In this document: in pieces, positions 16,445 to 25,813 of the stretch | How the letters are laid out: each line of letters starts with the position of its first letter | How positions within the stretch are numbered: the stretch's first letter is position 1 | NCBI GenBank assembly: GCA_023206055.1 | Contig: CP065366.1 | Location: 2,790,001 to 2,854,000 of the forward strand | DNA length: 64,000 nucleotides | Reading direction: 5' to 3' | Source: Vibrio cyclitrophicus | Lineage (GTDB): Bacteria; Pseudomonadota; Gammaproteobacteria; Enterobacterales; Vibrionaceae | Translations under genes and position numbers: made by a program | Notes under the pieces: generated by a model | What the model saw: the letters and a program-made list of their open reading frames with translations, nothing else | Told to the model about the DNA's origin: nothing | Databases searched by the model: none

Positions 16445-17791
16445 CTACTTGCTCCAAAGCGCTTCACAATCTTGACCTTCGTAGTTTTTATCTACGAATA
16501 AGCCTAAAACAGCGATCACTCGCTCACCATCCATTAATATTGGCGTTCTGCGTCGTAACCAACTGGGTACCTGGTATTCCTGAAAGAGTTTTTTGAGCTT
16601 TCGACTATGCCCGCGTCCAACAGGGTGAGCCGACAACCCTTCCGGATTAAAGATCACTCTTAGTGTTACGCTTGTATCCGACAAACTAAAGCTTTGCACA
16701 TCACGGTGGTCAGATACACCCTCACTAATCACTGAGTTTAAGTGTAGCTCCCCTAAACCGTCAGGCAGAACTAAGCACTCTTCCATTGAGATATCGCTTT
16801 GCCAGTTCGACAAGTCTTTGGTCTCTTTTACGACATAGAGATGTTGATTAAAGCGTCTAACCTCAACCTCGTTTAACACCAGCTTAGGGTTGGCGTCAGC
16901 CTGGGCGCATGCCACCTCATCCCATATAAGTTTGAGCTGCTTTTGAGTCGGCATCGCTTGTCCGCAATAGCTCAACCACATTCTTAACAAGCGTGCCCGT
17001 AATAAAGCAGAATGCTGAGACAACACCTTAATGCTCAAGCTTTGGCTCTTGACCTCACCGTCATCTAAAGCTTGCTGAAAGTGAGACTCAAGCAGTTCAT
17101 CGAGTAGCAACTCTTGCTCTGCGCACAGTTGAGCGCTGCGACTGACCGACTCTCGGAAACTAGGCCAACGCTCGGTCAGTGTCGGAGTGACTTGATGACG
17201 AATAAAATTGCGGTCAAAGCGAACGTCTTGATTGCTCTCATCTTCCACCCAAGTTAAAGCCATATCGCGCGCCGACGCTTCAATATCCGTTCTTGTCACC
17301 GACAGCAGTGGGCGAACGATATAAGCATCATCAAACGGCATCACTTTCGCCATTGAAGAGAGCCCTTTCGGACCACTGCCACGCTTCAACGCTAACAAGA
17401 AAGTTTCTACTTGGTCATCGATGTGTTGGCCTGTAACTAATACATCACCTTGTCTAATATGCTTTTTAAAAGCTTGGTATCGAGCATCTCGAGCCAGCTT
17501 TTCAATGCTCTCACCACTGTTGGTATCCAGCGAGACCCTTTCTACTGCTAACGAAACCGACAAAACATCACACCAAGTTTGGCATTGCTCTGCCCAGTGA
17601 TCAGCATTCTTGCTCAAGCCATGGTGAACATGTATAGCACAGCACTCAATGTGATGGGACTTAGCGTATTGCGCAGCCAACTCCAACAACACTCGTGAGT
17701 CGACACCACCACTGAAAGCGACGACCAACCTATGAGGCTTAAGCGCGCTTTGATCAAGTACAGATGTGAAGGTATCAATTAAGTGTGTCAT
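16445..17791 (-). CDS. tilS: tRNA(Ile)-lysidine synthase
   Basis: TilS converts C34 of the CAU-anticodon tRNA-Ile to lysidine so that it reads AUA. The ATP pyrophosphatase P-loop SGGVDS is at residues 27-32. The GQHIDDQVETFLLALKRGSG stretch and the FDRNFIRHQVTP region are the substrate-contacting signatures. A C-terminal TilS domain ends near the Trp-rich and basic segment (VGRGHSRKLKKLFQEYQVPSWL, given as a region at about residues 395-416). At 448 aa it is the long gammaproteobacterial form. It is the last gene of the long minus-strand block, separated from accA by a terminator, so it may also have its own promoter. Confidence 0.96.
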   Translation of the reverse strand: MTHLIDTFTSVLDQSALKPHRLVVAFSGGVDSRVLLELAAQYAKSHHIECCAIHVHHGLSKNADHWAEQCQTWCDVLSVSLAVERVSLDTNSGESIEKLARDARYQAFKKHIRQGDVLVTGQHIDDQVETFLLALKRGSGPKGLSSMAKVMPFDDAYIVRPLLSVTRTDIEASARDMALTWVEDESNQDVRFDRNFIRHQVTPTLTERWPSFRESVSRSAQLCAEQELLLDELLESHFQQALDDGEVKSQSLSIKVLSQHSALLRARLLRMWLSYCGQAMPTQKQLKLIWDEVACAQADANPKLVLNEVEVRRFNQHLYVVKETKDLSNWQSDISMEECLVLPDGLGELHLNSVISEGVSDHRDVQSFSLSDTSVTLRVIFNPEGLSAHPVGRGHSRKLKKLFQEYQVPSWLRRRTPILMDGERVIAVLGLFVDKNYEGQDCEALWSK

Positions 17792-17843
17792 GAGGCCAAT
17801 AAACCAAGAGATCGTGTGTGAATGGATAATGTTTTAATAATAA

Positions 17844-17873
17844 AAAAGGGTTGGCACTGAGTCCAACCCTTTC
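17844..17873 (-). terminator. accA terminator
   Basis: AAAGGGTTGG pairs with CCAACCCTTT around a short loop, with six T on the minus strand. It separates accA from tilS. Confidence 0.85.
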
Positions 17874-17916
17874 ATCATCTTGTTACTTGAAGCTGCCTCA
17901 TTTCAAGGCACGCTTA

Positions 17917-18876
17917 TCAGCAGTAACCGTAGCTCATTAGGCGTTGGTAACGACGCTCTAGAAGTGCTTCGTTATCAAACTGCTCTAGCTCTTCTAGCTG
18001 TTTAACTAACATGTCTTTCATGTTCTGAGCGGTTTGTGCAGGGTCACGGTGCGCCCCCCCTAGAGGCTCAGGAATGATTTCGTCAATAAGCTCAAGCTCT
18101 TTAAGACGAGGGGCAATCAGGCCCATCGCTTCAGCTGCTTGTGGTGCTTTATCTGAATCACGCCACAAGATTGAAGCACAACCTTCTGGAGAGATTACTG
18201 AGTACGTAGAGTACTGAAGCATGTTCACGTAGTCGCCAACACCAATCGCTAGTGCACCACCAGAACCGCCTTCACCAACAACGTTACAGATAACTGGAAC
18301 TGAAAGGCCAGCCATTACTTTAAGGTTTTTAGCGATAGCTTCAGATTGACCACGCTCTTCAGCACCAACACCTGGGTATGCGCCCGCTGTGTCGATGAAA
18401 GTAATAATAGGCATGTTGAAACGCTCAGCGGTTTCCATTAGACGTAGCGCCTTACGGTAACCTTCTGGCTTTGGCATACCAAAGTTACGGATCACTTTCT
18501 CTTTAGTCTCACGACCTTTCTGGTGACCAATAACCATAACAGGACGGCCATTTAGACGAGCCATACCACCCACAATCGCTTTGTCGTCAGCGTAAGCGCG
18601 ATCGCCCGCCATCTCTTCAAACTCTGTGAATGCATGCTCCAGGTAATCTTTTGTGTAAGGACGTTGAGGGTGACGAGCAAGTTGAGCTACCTGCCATGCA
18701 CCTAAGTCACTAAAGATTTTCTGTTTAAGCTCTAAGCTTTTTTTCTCTAGTTGTTCGATTTCTTTGTCTAGATCTACCGCTGTGTCACCACCGTGACGCG
18801 AAACGTCACGTAGCGCTTCGATTTTTGCTTCAAGTTCAGCGATAGGCTTTTCAAATTCTAGAAAGTTCAGGCTCAT
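17917..18876 (-). CDS. accA: acetyl-CoA carboxylase carboxyltransferase subunit alpha
   Basis: AccA, with AccD, transfers the carboxyl group from biotin to acetyl-CoA, giving malonyl-CoA for fatty-acid synthesis. The 319-aa protein is E. coli-length and closely similar. The N-terminal helix pair is followed by the crotonase-like core, with GHQKGRETKEK, TFIDTAGAYPGVGAEERGQ (region) and VVGEGGSGGALAIGVGD forming the acyl-CoA site. The gene follows dnaE, as in E. coli. A run of seven G on the coding strand lies near residue 273 (18054-18060); the frame reads through it normally. Malonyl-CoA also feeds the lipid A genes located earlier in the block through acyl-ACP. Confidence 0.98.
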   Translation of the reverse strand: MSLNFLEFEKPIAELEAKIEALRDVSRHGGDTAVDLDKEIEQLEKKSLELKQKIFSDLGAWQVAQLARHPQRPYTKDYLEHAFTEFEEMAGDRAYADDKAIVGGMARLNGRPVMVIGHQKGRETKEKVIRNFGMPKPEGYRKALRLMETAERFNMPIITFIDTAGAYPGVGAEERGQSEAIAKNLKVMAGLSVPVICNVVGEGGSGGALAIGVGDYVNMLQYSTYSVISPEGCASILWRDSDKAPQAAEAMGLIAPRLKELELIDEIIPEPLGGAHRDPAQTAQNMKDMLVKQLEELEQFDNEALLERRYQRLMSYGYC

Positions 18877-18921
18877 CTATGAATCCTTGTTGATTCAGCT
18901 CCGCATTCGCGAAGCTAAATT

Positions 18922-21900
18922 TTAGTTAAATTCGAGTTCTACTTGGCTATTTCCAAGCAGCTGTTTTAATTCGTCTAGTAATGTATCACTTGGCGTCACG
19001 CGCCATTCTGTGCCCAATGTTAACCGCGCTCTAGCGTCGGCACGCTGGTAGTATACATTGACTGGGACCGTTCCGGCTCTATAAGGTTCTAAGATTTGAC
19101 TAAAGCGTTCAAAAAATTGACCGTTAATTTGGGATTGGTCGATAGATATCGACACCCCACGAGCATATTTTTCACGGGCGTTTCCTAGGTCCATGACCTC
19201 GCGCGCGGACATTTTAAGCCCGCCATTGAAATCATCAAAGCTGACCTGTCCGGAAACGACCACAATTTTGTCTTTTTCGAGTAATTCTGCGTAGCGATCG
19301 AGCGCATCCGAGAACAACATCACTTCCATTCGCCCCGATCGGTCATCCAGTGTCATCAAACCGATTCGTGTACCGCGTTTAGTGGTCATCACCCTAGACG
19401 CAATCACTAAACCTGCAATCGTTAATGACTGATCACGACGCGTTGGCGTGGCATCCTTCAAACGACAGCTGGTGTATTTCGCTAACTCTTTGATGTAAGC
19501 GTTAACCGGGTGACCCGTTAAATACAAACCAAGCGTTTCACGTTCACCCTCAAGCCAAACCTTCTCAGGCCATTTAGGCACTTGGGTATACTTGTGCTCA
19601 ACCTCTTCCGGAGCGTCGGTCAACACACCAAACATATCAGATTGACCAAAAGATTCCGCGTGGTGATGTTGGCTCGCCGCCTTCACCGCATCTTTCAAAG
19701 ATGCCATCATCGCTGCTCGGTGAGGACCTAATCTATCTAAGGCTCCAGATAGAATCAACTTTTCGATAACACGTTTATTAACCTTCTTCAGATCAAGACG
19801 TGCACAGAAGTCGAATAAGTCTTTAAAGTAACCGCCTTTATTTCGCGCTTCAATGATCGCTTCAATAGGGCCTTCACCGACCCCTTTGATCGCACCGATG
19901 CCATAAACAATCGCGCCATCCTCATCCACATTAAAGCGGTATAAACCGGAATTAATATCAGGTGGAAGAAGCTTGAGCTTCATACGGAAGCACTCATCGA
20001 CCAGGCCGATAACCTTCTCTGTGTTATCCATATCGGCTGTCATTACCGCAGCCATAAATTCCGCTGGGTAGTGCGTTTTCAGCCATAGCGTTTGATAAGA
20101 AACCAGTGCGTATGCTGCGGAGTGAGATTTGTTAAAGCCGTAGCCCGCAAATTTCTCTACCAAGTCAAAGATCTTCATGGCCAATTCGCCATCAACACCA
20201 TTAGCTTCAGCGCCCTCTTTAAAGGTACCACGCTGCTTTGCCATCTCTTCTGGCTTTTTCTTACCCATCGCACGACGCAACATATCCGCTCCGCCAAGCG
20301 TATAGCCAGCAAGGATCTGTGCGATTTGCATTACCTGTTCTTGATACAGGATGATGCCGTAGGTAGGTTCTAGTGTCTCTTTAAGCGATTCGTGCTGCCA
20401 CGTTTCATCAGGGTATGAAACCGCCTCTCGGCCGTGCTTACGGTCGATAAAGTTATCTACCATGCCCGATTGCAGAGGGCCCGGACGGAACAAGGCTACC
20501 AATGCGATGATATCTTCAAAACAGTCCGGCTGGAGACGTTTGATCAGGTCTTTCATACCACGAGATTCCAGCTGGAATACCGCGGTGGTTTCAGAATTTT
20601 GTAATAGATTGAACGATGCTTGATCATCAAGAGGGATAGATTCAATTCGAATCGGATCTTTACCCTCTTTTGCCAAACGAGGGTTCACTAACCCTAGCGC
20701 CCAGTCGATGATGGTCAGGGTACGCAGACCCAAGAAGTCGAACTTAACCAAACCTGCAGTTTCAACGTCATTCTTATCGAATTGCGTTACCGGGAAGTTG
20801 CCTTCCGCATCGGCATAAATAGGTGCAAAGTCGGTAATCGTGGTGGGTGAGATAACAACACCACCTGCGTGCTTACCCGCATTTCGCGTACAACCTTCAA
20901 GGATACGACACTTATCAATCAACTCGCGAACTTCTTCATCGCCATCGTAAAGCTCTGGCAATGCAGGTTCAGCAAGGAAGGCTTTCTCTAGCGTCATGCC
21001 TGGGTCTGGCGGCACAAGCTTTGAAATTCGGTCGACGAAACCAAACGGGTGACCTAGTACACGGCCTACGTCGCGAATTACCGCTTTCGCCGCCATGGTA
21101 CCAAAGGTGATGATCTGAGATACAGCATCACGACCGTACATTTCAGCAACGTGGTCAATAACTTGGTCACGCTTATCCATACAAAAGTCGATATCGAAAT
21201 CGGGCATGGATACACGTTCTGGGTTCAAGAAACGTTCGAACAGCAAGTCATATTCAAGTGGGTCAAGATCGGTGATATCCAATGCGTAAGCCACCAAAGA
21301 ACCGGCACCGGAACCACGACCAGGACCTACTGGCACATCGTTGTCTTTTGACCACTGGATGAACTCCATTACAATCAAGAAGTAACCTGGGAACCCCATG
21401 TTATTGACAACTTCAAGCTCGATCTTGAGTCGTTCATCGTATTCAGGTCTACGCTCTGCTCGGACTTTTTCGTCAGGGAATAGAAATTCTAAACGACGCT
21501 CAAGCCCTTCTTCTGACTTCTTAATCAGGAAGTCTTCAATCGCCAAACCTTCGGTAGGGAAGTTAGGCAAGAAGTATTCGCCTAATCGAACGGTTACATT
21601 ACAACGCTTGGCAATCTCAACACTGTTTTCCAATGCTTCAGGGATGTCTGAGAACAACTCACACATCTCTTCTTCGCTACGTAGGTACTGTTGTGGGCTG
21701 TAGTTTTTTGGTCGACGTGGATCAACCATCGTGAAGCCGTCGTGAATCGCCACACGGATTTCATGGGCATCAAAAAGATCTTCAGTCAGGAATACCACTT
21801 CGTTGGTTGCGACAACTGGCAGGTCTTCTTGCTCGGCCAGTTCTAGAGCAAAGTGCAGATAAGACTCTTCATCAGGACGTCCTGTACGGATCAGTTCCAA

Positions 21901-22401
21901 ATAAAAACGGTCGGCAAAGTGTGTTTTGTAAAACTCGACACTACTTGCAACCAACTCACGGTTGCCTTTTAGCAACGCCTTACCAATCTCACCTTCTTTC
22001 GCACCCGATAAAAGAATCAGGCCTTCAGCATGTTCAATCAGCCACTCTTTATCAATAACAGGCTGATGTTGAACATGACCTCGAAGGTAAGCTTTCGAGA
22101 TAAGCAACGTTAGGTTGTTATAACCTTTATTATCCGTTGCGATAACGGTGAGCTTAGTCAACTCGTCACCGAATTCCGGAGACTGCATCAAGAAGTCAGC
22201 ACCAATAATAGGTTTAACCCCACACCCATGGGCAGTACCGTAAAACTTAACCAAACCACACAGGTTAGTAAAGTCGGTCAATGCTAGAGCAGGCATACCC
22301 ATTTCAGCGACTTTTTTAACTAACGGTGGCACCTTGGACAGGCCATCTACCATCGAAAAGTCACTGTGTACGCGTAGGTGAACAAATTTTGGATCTGACA
22401 T
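18922..22401 (-). CDS. dnaE: DNA polymerase III alpha subunit
   Basis: DnaE is the replicative polymerase subunit. At 1159 aa it is full length (E. coli 1160). In order: an N-terminal PHP domain beginning FVHLRVHSDFSMVDGLSKV, the C-family polymerase core with the catalytic aspartates in PDFDIDF near residue 401, PGRGSGAGSLVAYALDITD and GKHAGGVVISP, a tandem HhH region near YGFNKSHSAAYA and beyond, an OB fold (LTIAGLVIASRVMTTKRGTR, region), and a C-terminal tail that binds tau. A clamp-binding sequence QSDMFG is present at about 920. AGGAAAAATA precedes the ATG. Its exonuclease partner DnaQ is at 9312 in the window, in a separate unit. Confidence 0.98.
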   Translation of the reverse strand: MSDPKFVHLRVHSDFSMVDGLSKVPPLVKKVAEMGMPALALTDFTNLCGLVKFYGTAHGCGVKPIIGADFLMQSPEFGDELTKLTVIATDNKGYNNLTLLISKAYLRGHVQHQPVIDKEWLIEHAEGLILLSGAKEGEIGKALLKGNRELVASSVEFYKTHFADRFYLELIRTGRPDEESYLHFALELAEQEDLPVVATNEVVFLTEDLFDAHEIRVAIHDGFTMVDPRRPKNYSPQQYLRSEEEMCELFSDIPEALENSVEIAKRCNVTVRLGEYFLPNFPTEGLAIEDFLIKKSEEGLERRLEFLFPDEKVRAERRPEYDERLKIELEVVNNMGFPGYFLIVMEFIQWSKDNDVPVGPGRGSGAGSLVAYALDITDLDPLEYDLLFERFLNPERVSMPDFDIDFCMDKRDQVIDHVAEMYGRDAVSQIITFGTMAAKAVIRDVGRVLGHPFGFVDRISKLVPPDPGMTLEKAFLAEPALPELYDGDEEVRELIDKCRILEGCTRNAGKHAGGVVISPTTITDFAPIYADAEGNFPVTQFDKNDVETAGLVKFDFLGLRTLTIIDWALGLVNPRLAKEGKDPIRIESIPLDDQASFNLLQNSETTAVFQLESRGMKDLIKRLQPDCFEDIIALVALFRPGPLQSGMVDNFIDRKHGREAVSYPDETWQHESLKETLEPTYGIILYQEQVMQIAQILAGYTLGGADMLRRAMGKKKPEEMAKQRGTFKEGAEANGVDGELAMKIFDLVEKFAGYGFNKSHSAAYALVSYQTLWLKTHYPAEFMAAVMTADMDNTEKVIGLVDECFRMKLKLLPPDINSGLYRFNVDEDGAIVYGIGAIKGVGEGPIEAIIEARNKGGYFKDLFDFCARLDLKKVNKRVIEKLILSGALDRLGPHRAAMMASLKDAVKAASQHHHAESFGQSDMFGVLTDAPEEVEHKYTQVPKWPEKVWLEGERETLGLYLTGHPVNAYIKELAKYTSCRLKDATPTRRDQSLTIAGLVIASRVMTTKRGTRIGLMTLDDRSGRMEVMLFSDALDRYAELLEKDKIVVVSGQVSFDDFNGGLKMSAREVMDLGNAREKYARGVSISIDQSQINGQFFERFSQILEPYRAGTVPVNVYYQRADARARLTLGTEWRVTPSDTLLDELKQLLGNSQVELEFN

Positions 22402-22503
22402 TATTTTTCCTGAGTTCTAGGTTTGAGCCTAGGATTACAACTGTGTGTATTCTATTTTTTTCTACCGCAAGTTCGCAACTTTATTCGCTGCAAAACTCTA
22501 GCT

Positions 22504-23124
22504 CTAATCTATACCAAGAACACGTTTTACTGGTTTAAAGCTTTTGCGGTAATGCTCGGTTACGCCATGTTTTTCAATCGCTTCGAAATGCGCCTTGGTC
22601 GGGTAACCCTTATGTTTAGCAAAACCAAACTCTGGATGAAGTTTATCAAGCTCTTCCATCTCTTGGTCACGAACCACTTTAGCGATGATAGACGCTGCGC
22701 TGATTTCAGCAACTCGCAAATCTCCTTTTACAATCGCCAAACCATCCATAGGTAATTCTGGAACACGGTTACCATCGATCAGAGCCATCTCTGGCTGAAT
22801 GCTAAGCCCAGCGATGGCACGCTGCATCGCTACCATGGTTGCTTGTAGAATATTTAACTCATCGATTTCTTGTGGGGAACAACGGCCCACAGACCACGCC
22901 AAAGCTTTCTCTTTGATTTCAGGAAGCAACGCAAGACGCTTTTTCTCAGACAGTTTCTTTGAGTCGTTCAAACCTTCGATAGGATTGTTTGGATCGAGGA
23001 TAACTGCAGCAGTCACCACGTCGCCAACCAAAGGACCACGTCCTACTTCATCCACGCCAGCAAACAAGTGGTAGCCTTGCGGGTATTCAAATGGAGGAAG
23101 CTCTTTTTTCTCTTTTACTGCCAT
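22504..23124 (-). CDS. rnhB: ribonuclease HII
   Basis: RNase HII removes single ribonucleotides misinserted in DNA and other RNA-DNA junctions. The 206-aa protein shows GVDEVGRGPLVGDV with catalytic Asp25 and Glu26, plus LIDGNRVP and the ISAASIIAKVVRD signature. It lies between lpxB and dnaE, as in E. coli, in the long minus-strand block. It partly overlaps RNase HI in function (rnhA, 10136), so the window encodes both types. A 102-bp gap separates it from dnaE. Confidence 0.97.
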   Translation of the reverse strand: MAVKEKKELPPFEYPQGYHLFAGVDEVGRGPLVGDVVTAAVILDPNNPIEGLNDSKKLSEKKRLALLPEIKEKALAWSVGRCSPQEIDELNILQATMVAMQRAIAGLSIQPEMALIDGNRVPELPMDGLAIVKGDLRVAEISAASIIAKVVRDQEMEELDKLHPEFGFAKHKGYPTKAHFEAIEKHGVTEHYRKSFKPVKRVLGID

Positions 23125-23157
23125 AACTAATCTCTTAATGTTCTGTAAGTAAGCGCT

Positions 23158-24354
23158 TTACGCTTCAACAAAAGGTCGGTCAATCAATTTCAATACTGCG
23201 TTAGCGGCTTGTTTGTCTGCGTCTTTGCGGATCCAATGATGCATTTCAGTAAAGCGTTCGATCAAGGCACTGTTATCGGCTGATAGCATCTTATCGACAG
23301 ACGGGAACAAAAAGTCTGGGTGGCACTCTTCAAGAATATGCTCTTTCACGATCTCCTCACCAGCCAAAATATTCGGCAGTGACACAAACTCAGTGATCGC
23401 CAATTTCTTAACAATGTAACCCGTCAGCTTATTTACTTTGTAACCAACCACCATAGGGCGTTTAAGTAACATACATTCAAGAGCCACGGTACCTGAAGCC
23501 AAAAGCACAGAATCAGCAGCGGTAATCACGTTGGTTGCCGTATCTTCGACTAACGTGAATTCAAGATCAGGTGCGGTCGATTGCCAGATTTCAGTAAACT
23601 GCTTTTTACGCTGCTCATTAACCAACGCAACAACAAAATTAATATCAGGGTACTTCTGCTTAATACGCTGGCAGGTCTCGATAAATGGTTGAGCAATCAA
23701 GCTCATTTCACCACCACGGCTACCCGGTAATACCGCTAGCCACTGCTTATCTTGATCTAAGCCCAACAGTTCTCGAGCGTCTCGTTTACTCGGCTCCAAA
23801 GGAATCGCATCCGCCAACGTGTGGCCCACAAATTCGCAGGCAACGTTATATTTATCATAAAACGCTTTTTCGAATGGCAGGAAAGCTAGGACTAAGTCAG
23901 TTGCCTTATCGATTTTAAAGATACGCTTTGGACGCCAAGCCCATACTGAAGGACTCACGTAATGCACTGTTTTGATGCCAGCGTTCTTAAGATCCAACTC
24001 AAGTCTCAGGTTGAAGTCAGGCGCATCAATACCAACAAACACATCGGGTGGATTTTGAGTGAAATACTTCACTAGCTCCGCTTTCACTTTTAATAAGCGA
24101 GGCAAACGTCCAAGCACTTCAACCAACCCCATTACAGCCAGCTCTTCCATTTCGAAAAGAGACTCACAACCAAGGGCTTTCATTTTGGGGCCGCCAATAC
24201 CGACGAATTCTGCATTTGGGTATTGCGATTTAATCGCTTTTATAAAGCCTTCACCCAGAGTGTCGCCAGAAAGTTCCCCAACAACGATACCCACACGCAA
24301 TGGTTCGTTCGAAACAAAATTCGAAGTGTTAGTTTGTGTATCTTGCTGTGCCAT
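23158..24354 (-). CDS. lpxB: lipid-A-disaccharide synthase
   Basis: LpxB joins UDP-2,3-diacylglucosamine and lipid X to form the lipid A disaccharide at the cytoplasmic face of the inner membrane. It is a GT-B glycosyltransferase of family GT19, with VGIVVGELSGDTLGEGFI near residue 21, GIDAPDFNLRLE, PSVWAWRPKRI, and VLPGSRGGEMSLI for UDP binding. At 398 aa it is about 16 residues longer than E. coli because of a polar N-terminal tail (MAQQDTQTNTSNF). The start is supported by AAGGGA upstream. A hairpin separates it from lpxA. Confidence 0.96.
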   Translation of the reverse strand: MAQQDTQTNTSNFVSNEPLRVGIVVGELSGDTLGEGFIKAIKSQYPNAEFVGIGGPKMKALGCESLFEMEELAVMGLVEVLGRLPRLLKVKAELVKYFTQNPPDVFVGIDAPDFNLRLELDLKNAGIKTVHYVSPSVWAWRPKRIFKIDKATDLVLAFLPFEKAFYDKYNVACEFVGHTLADAIPLEPSKRDARELLGLDQDKQWLAVLPGSRGGEMSLIAQPFIETCQRIKQKYPDINFVVALVNEQRKKQFTEIWQSTAPDLEFTLVEDTATNVITAADSVLLASGTVALECMLLKRPMVVGYKVNKLTGYIVKKLAITEFVSLPNILAGEEIVKEHILEECHPDFLFPSVDKMLSADNSALIERFTEMHHWIRKDADKQAANAVLKLIDRPFVEA

Positions 24355-24379
24355 AGTTTTCCCTTCTCGCCTAAAGCAA

Positions 24380-24410
24380 AAAAGACCGCCTAATGAGTAG
24401 CGATCTTTTT
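24380..24410 (-). terminator. hairpin between lpxA and lpxB
   Basis: On the minus strand AAAGATCGC and GCGGTCTTT pair (one G-U) with six T after. It may reduce read-through from lpxA into lpxB. Confidence 0.6.
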
Positions 24411-24477
24411 GTTATACCAATCTGATTAAGTAATTATTGTCATACTTGCGCTGATTGATACACAATCACATCAAGTA

Positions 24478-25266
24478 TTAACGAATAATACCGCGCTCAG
24501 AGTTCTCTAGCATTTCTAGCATAGGAGTAACCGAAGTAAACTCTTTTGCCATTTCAACTAAAGCCGCTTTCGCTTCTTCAAGTGTTTTACCTGAACGGTA
24601 TAACTCTTTGTACGCTTTCTGTAGTGCTCGAATCTCTGGTTTCTCAAACCCGTTACGCTTCAAACCAACAAGGTTCAAACCAAATGGAGCTGCGTGGTTA
24701 CCTTGAGCAAGTACGTAAGGGAGTACATCTTGAACAACCGCAGAACAACCGCCAATGTACGCATAAGCGCCAATTGAACAGAACGGGTGAATCGCAGAAA
24801 GTGCCATTACACCAGCGTAGTCGCCAACAGTTACGTGACCGCCAAGGATAGCGTTGTTACCAATGTGAGTGTGGTTTCCAACGATTACATCATGCGCTAC
24901 GTGAGCGTTTACACAAAGTAAGTTGTCATCACCAATCACTGTGGTTGCTTTATCTTGAGTCGTACCACGGTGGATTTGAACGGCTTCACGAATCACGTTG
25001 CGATCACCGATCACTACTGTTGTTTCTTCGCCGCCATACTTCTTGTCTTGGTTTTCTTCACCAATCACAGCATGTGGGAAGATACGGTTTTCTTTACCAA
25101 TGGTTGTGTGACCTTTAATCACAACGTGCGACATAATTTCTGTGTCGTCACCAATAGTCACAGTACCAGCAATGTAAGTGAAAGGCCCAACCGTCACGTT
25201 AGCACCGATAGTTACATCACCTTCGATTACTGCTGCCGGGTGAATTTTCGCTGTTTCATGAATCAT
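24478..25266 (-). CDS. lpxA: UDP-N-acetylglucosamine acyltransferase
   Basis: LpxA adds a 3-hydroxyacyl chain from ACP to UDP-GlcNAc, the first step of lipid A synthesis. The 262-aa protein is a left-handed beta-helix trimer; hexapeptide repeats begin at HPAAVIEGDVTIGANVTVG. His125, the catalytic base, is kept in VNAHVAHDV. The C-terminal helical part holds ALQKAYKELYRSGKT. I start at the ATG at 25266 (MIHETAKIHP), the family N-terminus; an upstream in-frame start would run into fabZ. The fabZ stop lies one base from this ATG, so translation is likely coupled. Confidence 0.97.
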   Translation of the reverse strand: MIHETAKIHPAAVIEGDVTIGANVTVGPFTYIAGTVTIGDDTEIMSHVVIKGHTTIGKENRIFPHAVIGEENQDKKYGGEETTVVIGDRNVIREAVQIHRGTTQDKATTVIGDDNLLCVNAHVAHDVIVGNHTHIGNNAILGGHVTVGDYAGVMALSAIHPFCSIGAYAYIGGCSAVVQDVLPYVLAQGNHAAPFGLNLVGLKRNGFEKPEIRALQKAYKELYRSGKTLEEAKAALVEMAKEFTSVTPMLEMLENSERGIIR

Positions 25267-25267
25267 A

Positions 25268-25720
25268 TTAAAACTCTCTACGAGCACATTTAAGTTCAGC
25301 TGAACACACTACAGCGCCGTCAACTTTAGCCACACCGTTAAATGATGCAATGCCACGACGTTCTTTTAGGAACTCAACTTCGATAACCAATTGGTCACCT
25401 GGTACCACTGGCTTACGAAATTTTGCTTTATCAACACTTGCGAAGTAGTAAAGTTCGTTGCCAGAAGGGGCACCAAAAGATTTAAATGCAAGAAGACCTG
25501 TAGCTTGAGCCATTGCTTCTAAGATCAACACGCCTGGGAATACAGGAAGTTGTGGGAAGTGGCCTGTGAACTGAGGTTCATTAACAGAAACATTCTTAAT
25601 CGCGGTCAGTGTTTTTTCTTTTTCAAAGCTAGTCACACGATCAACCATTAAGAATGGGTAGCGATGAGGTAATAGTTCCTGAATTTCAGTAATGTTCATC
25701 GTTGTCTGTTCAGTAGTCAA
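25268..25720 (-). CDS. fabZ: 3-hydroxyacyl-ACP dehydratase FabZ
   Basis: FabZ dehydrates 3-hydroxyacyl-ACP in fatty-acid elongation and competes with LpxA and LpxD for the 3-hydroxymyristoyl-ACP pool. The 150-aa hot-dog-fold protein has LLPHRYPFLMVDRV and the active-site His54 in GHFPQLPVFPGV, with Glu68 in LILEAMAQATG. Its place between lpxD and lpxA is the standard arrangement and puts the branch point of phospholipid and lipid A synthesis in one unit. Confidence 0.98.
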   Translation of the reverse strand: MTTEQTTMNITEIQELLPHRYPFLMVDRVTSFEKEKTLTAIKNVSVNEPQFTGHFPQLPVFPGVLILEAMAQATGLLAFKSFGAPSGNELYYFASVDKAKFRKPVVPGDQLVIEVEFLKERRGIASFNGVAKVDGAVVCSAELKCARREF

Positions 25721-25771
25721 AGTCGTATTCCTATGTATATTCTTTATTTAATTAGAAGGATTATAAACGAA

Positions 25772-25797
25772 AAAGACTCGCTGTACGCGAGCCTTTT
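25772..25797 (-). terminator. hairpin between lpxD and fabZ
   Basis: On the minus strand AAAGGCTCGC pairs with GCGAGTCTTT (one G-U) around GTACA, followed by T residues. It probably attenuates transcription between the two genes. Confidence 0.65.
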
Positions 25798-25813
25798 ATT
25801 AGAAATGCTGGAA

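Noticed and set aside
18054..18060. Run of seven G (coding strand) in accA as a possible frameshift
   Set aside because: The protein stays in frame and matches AccA on both sides of the run.
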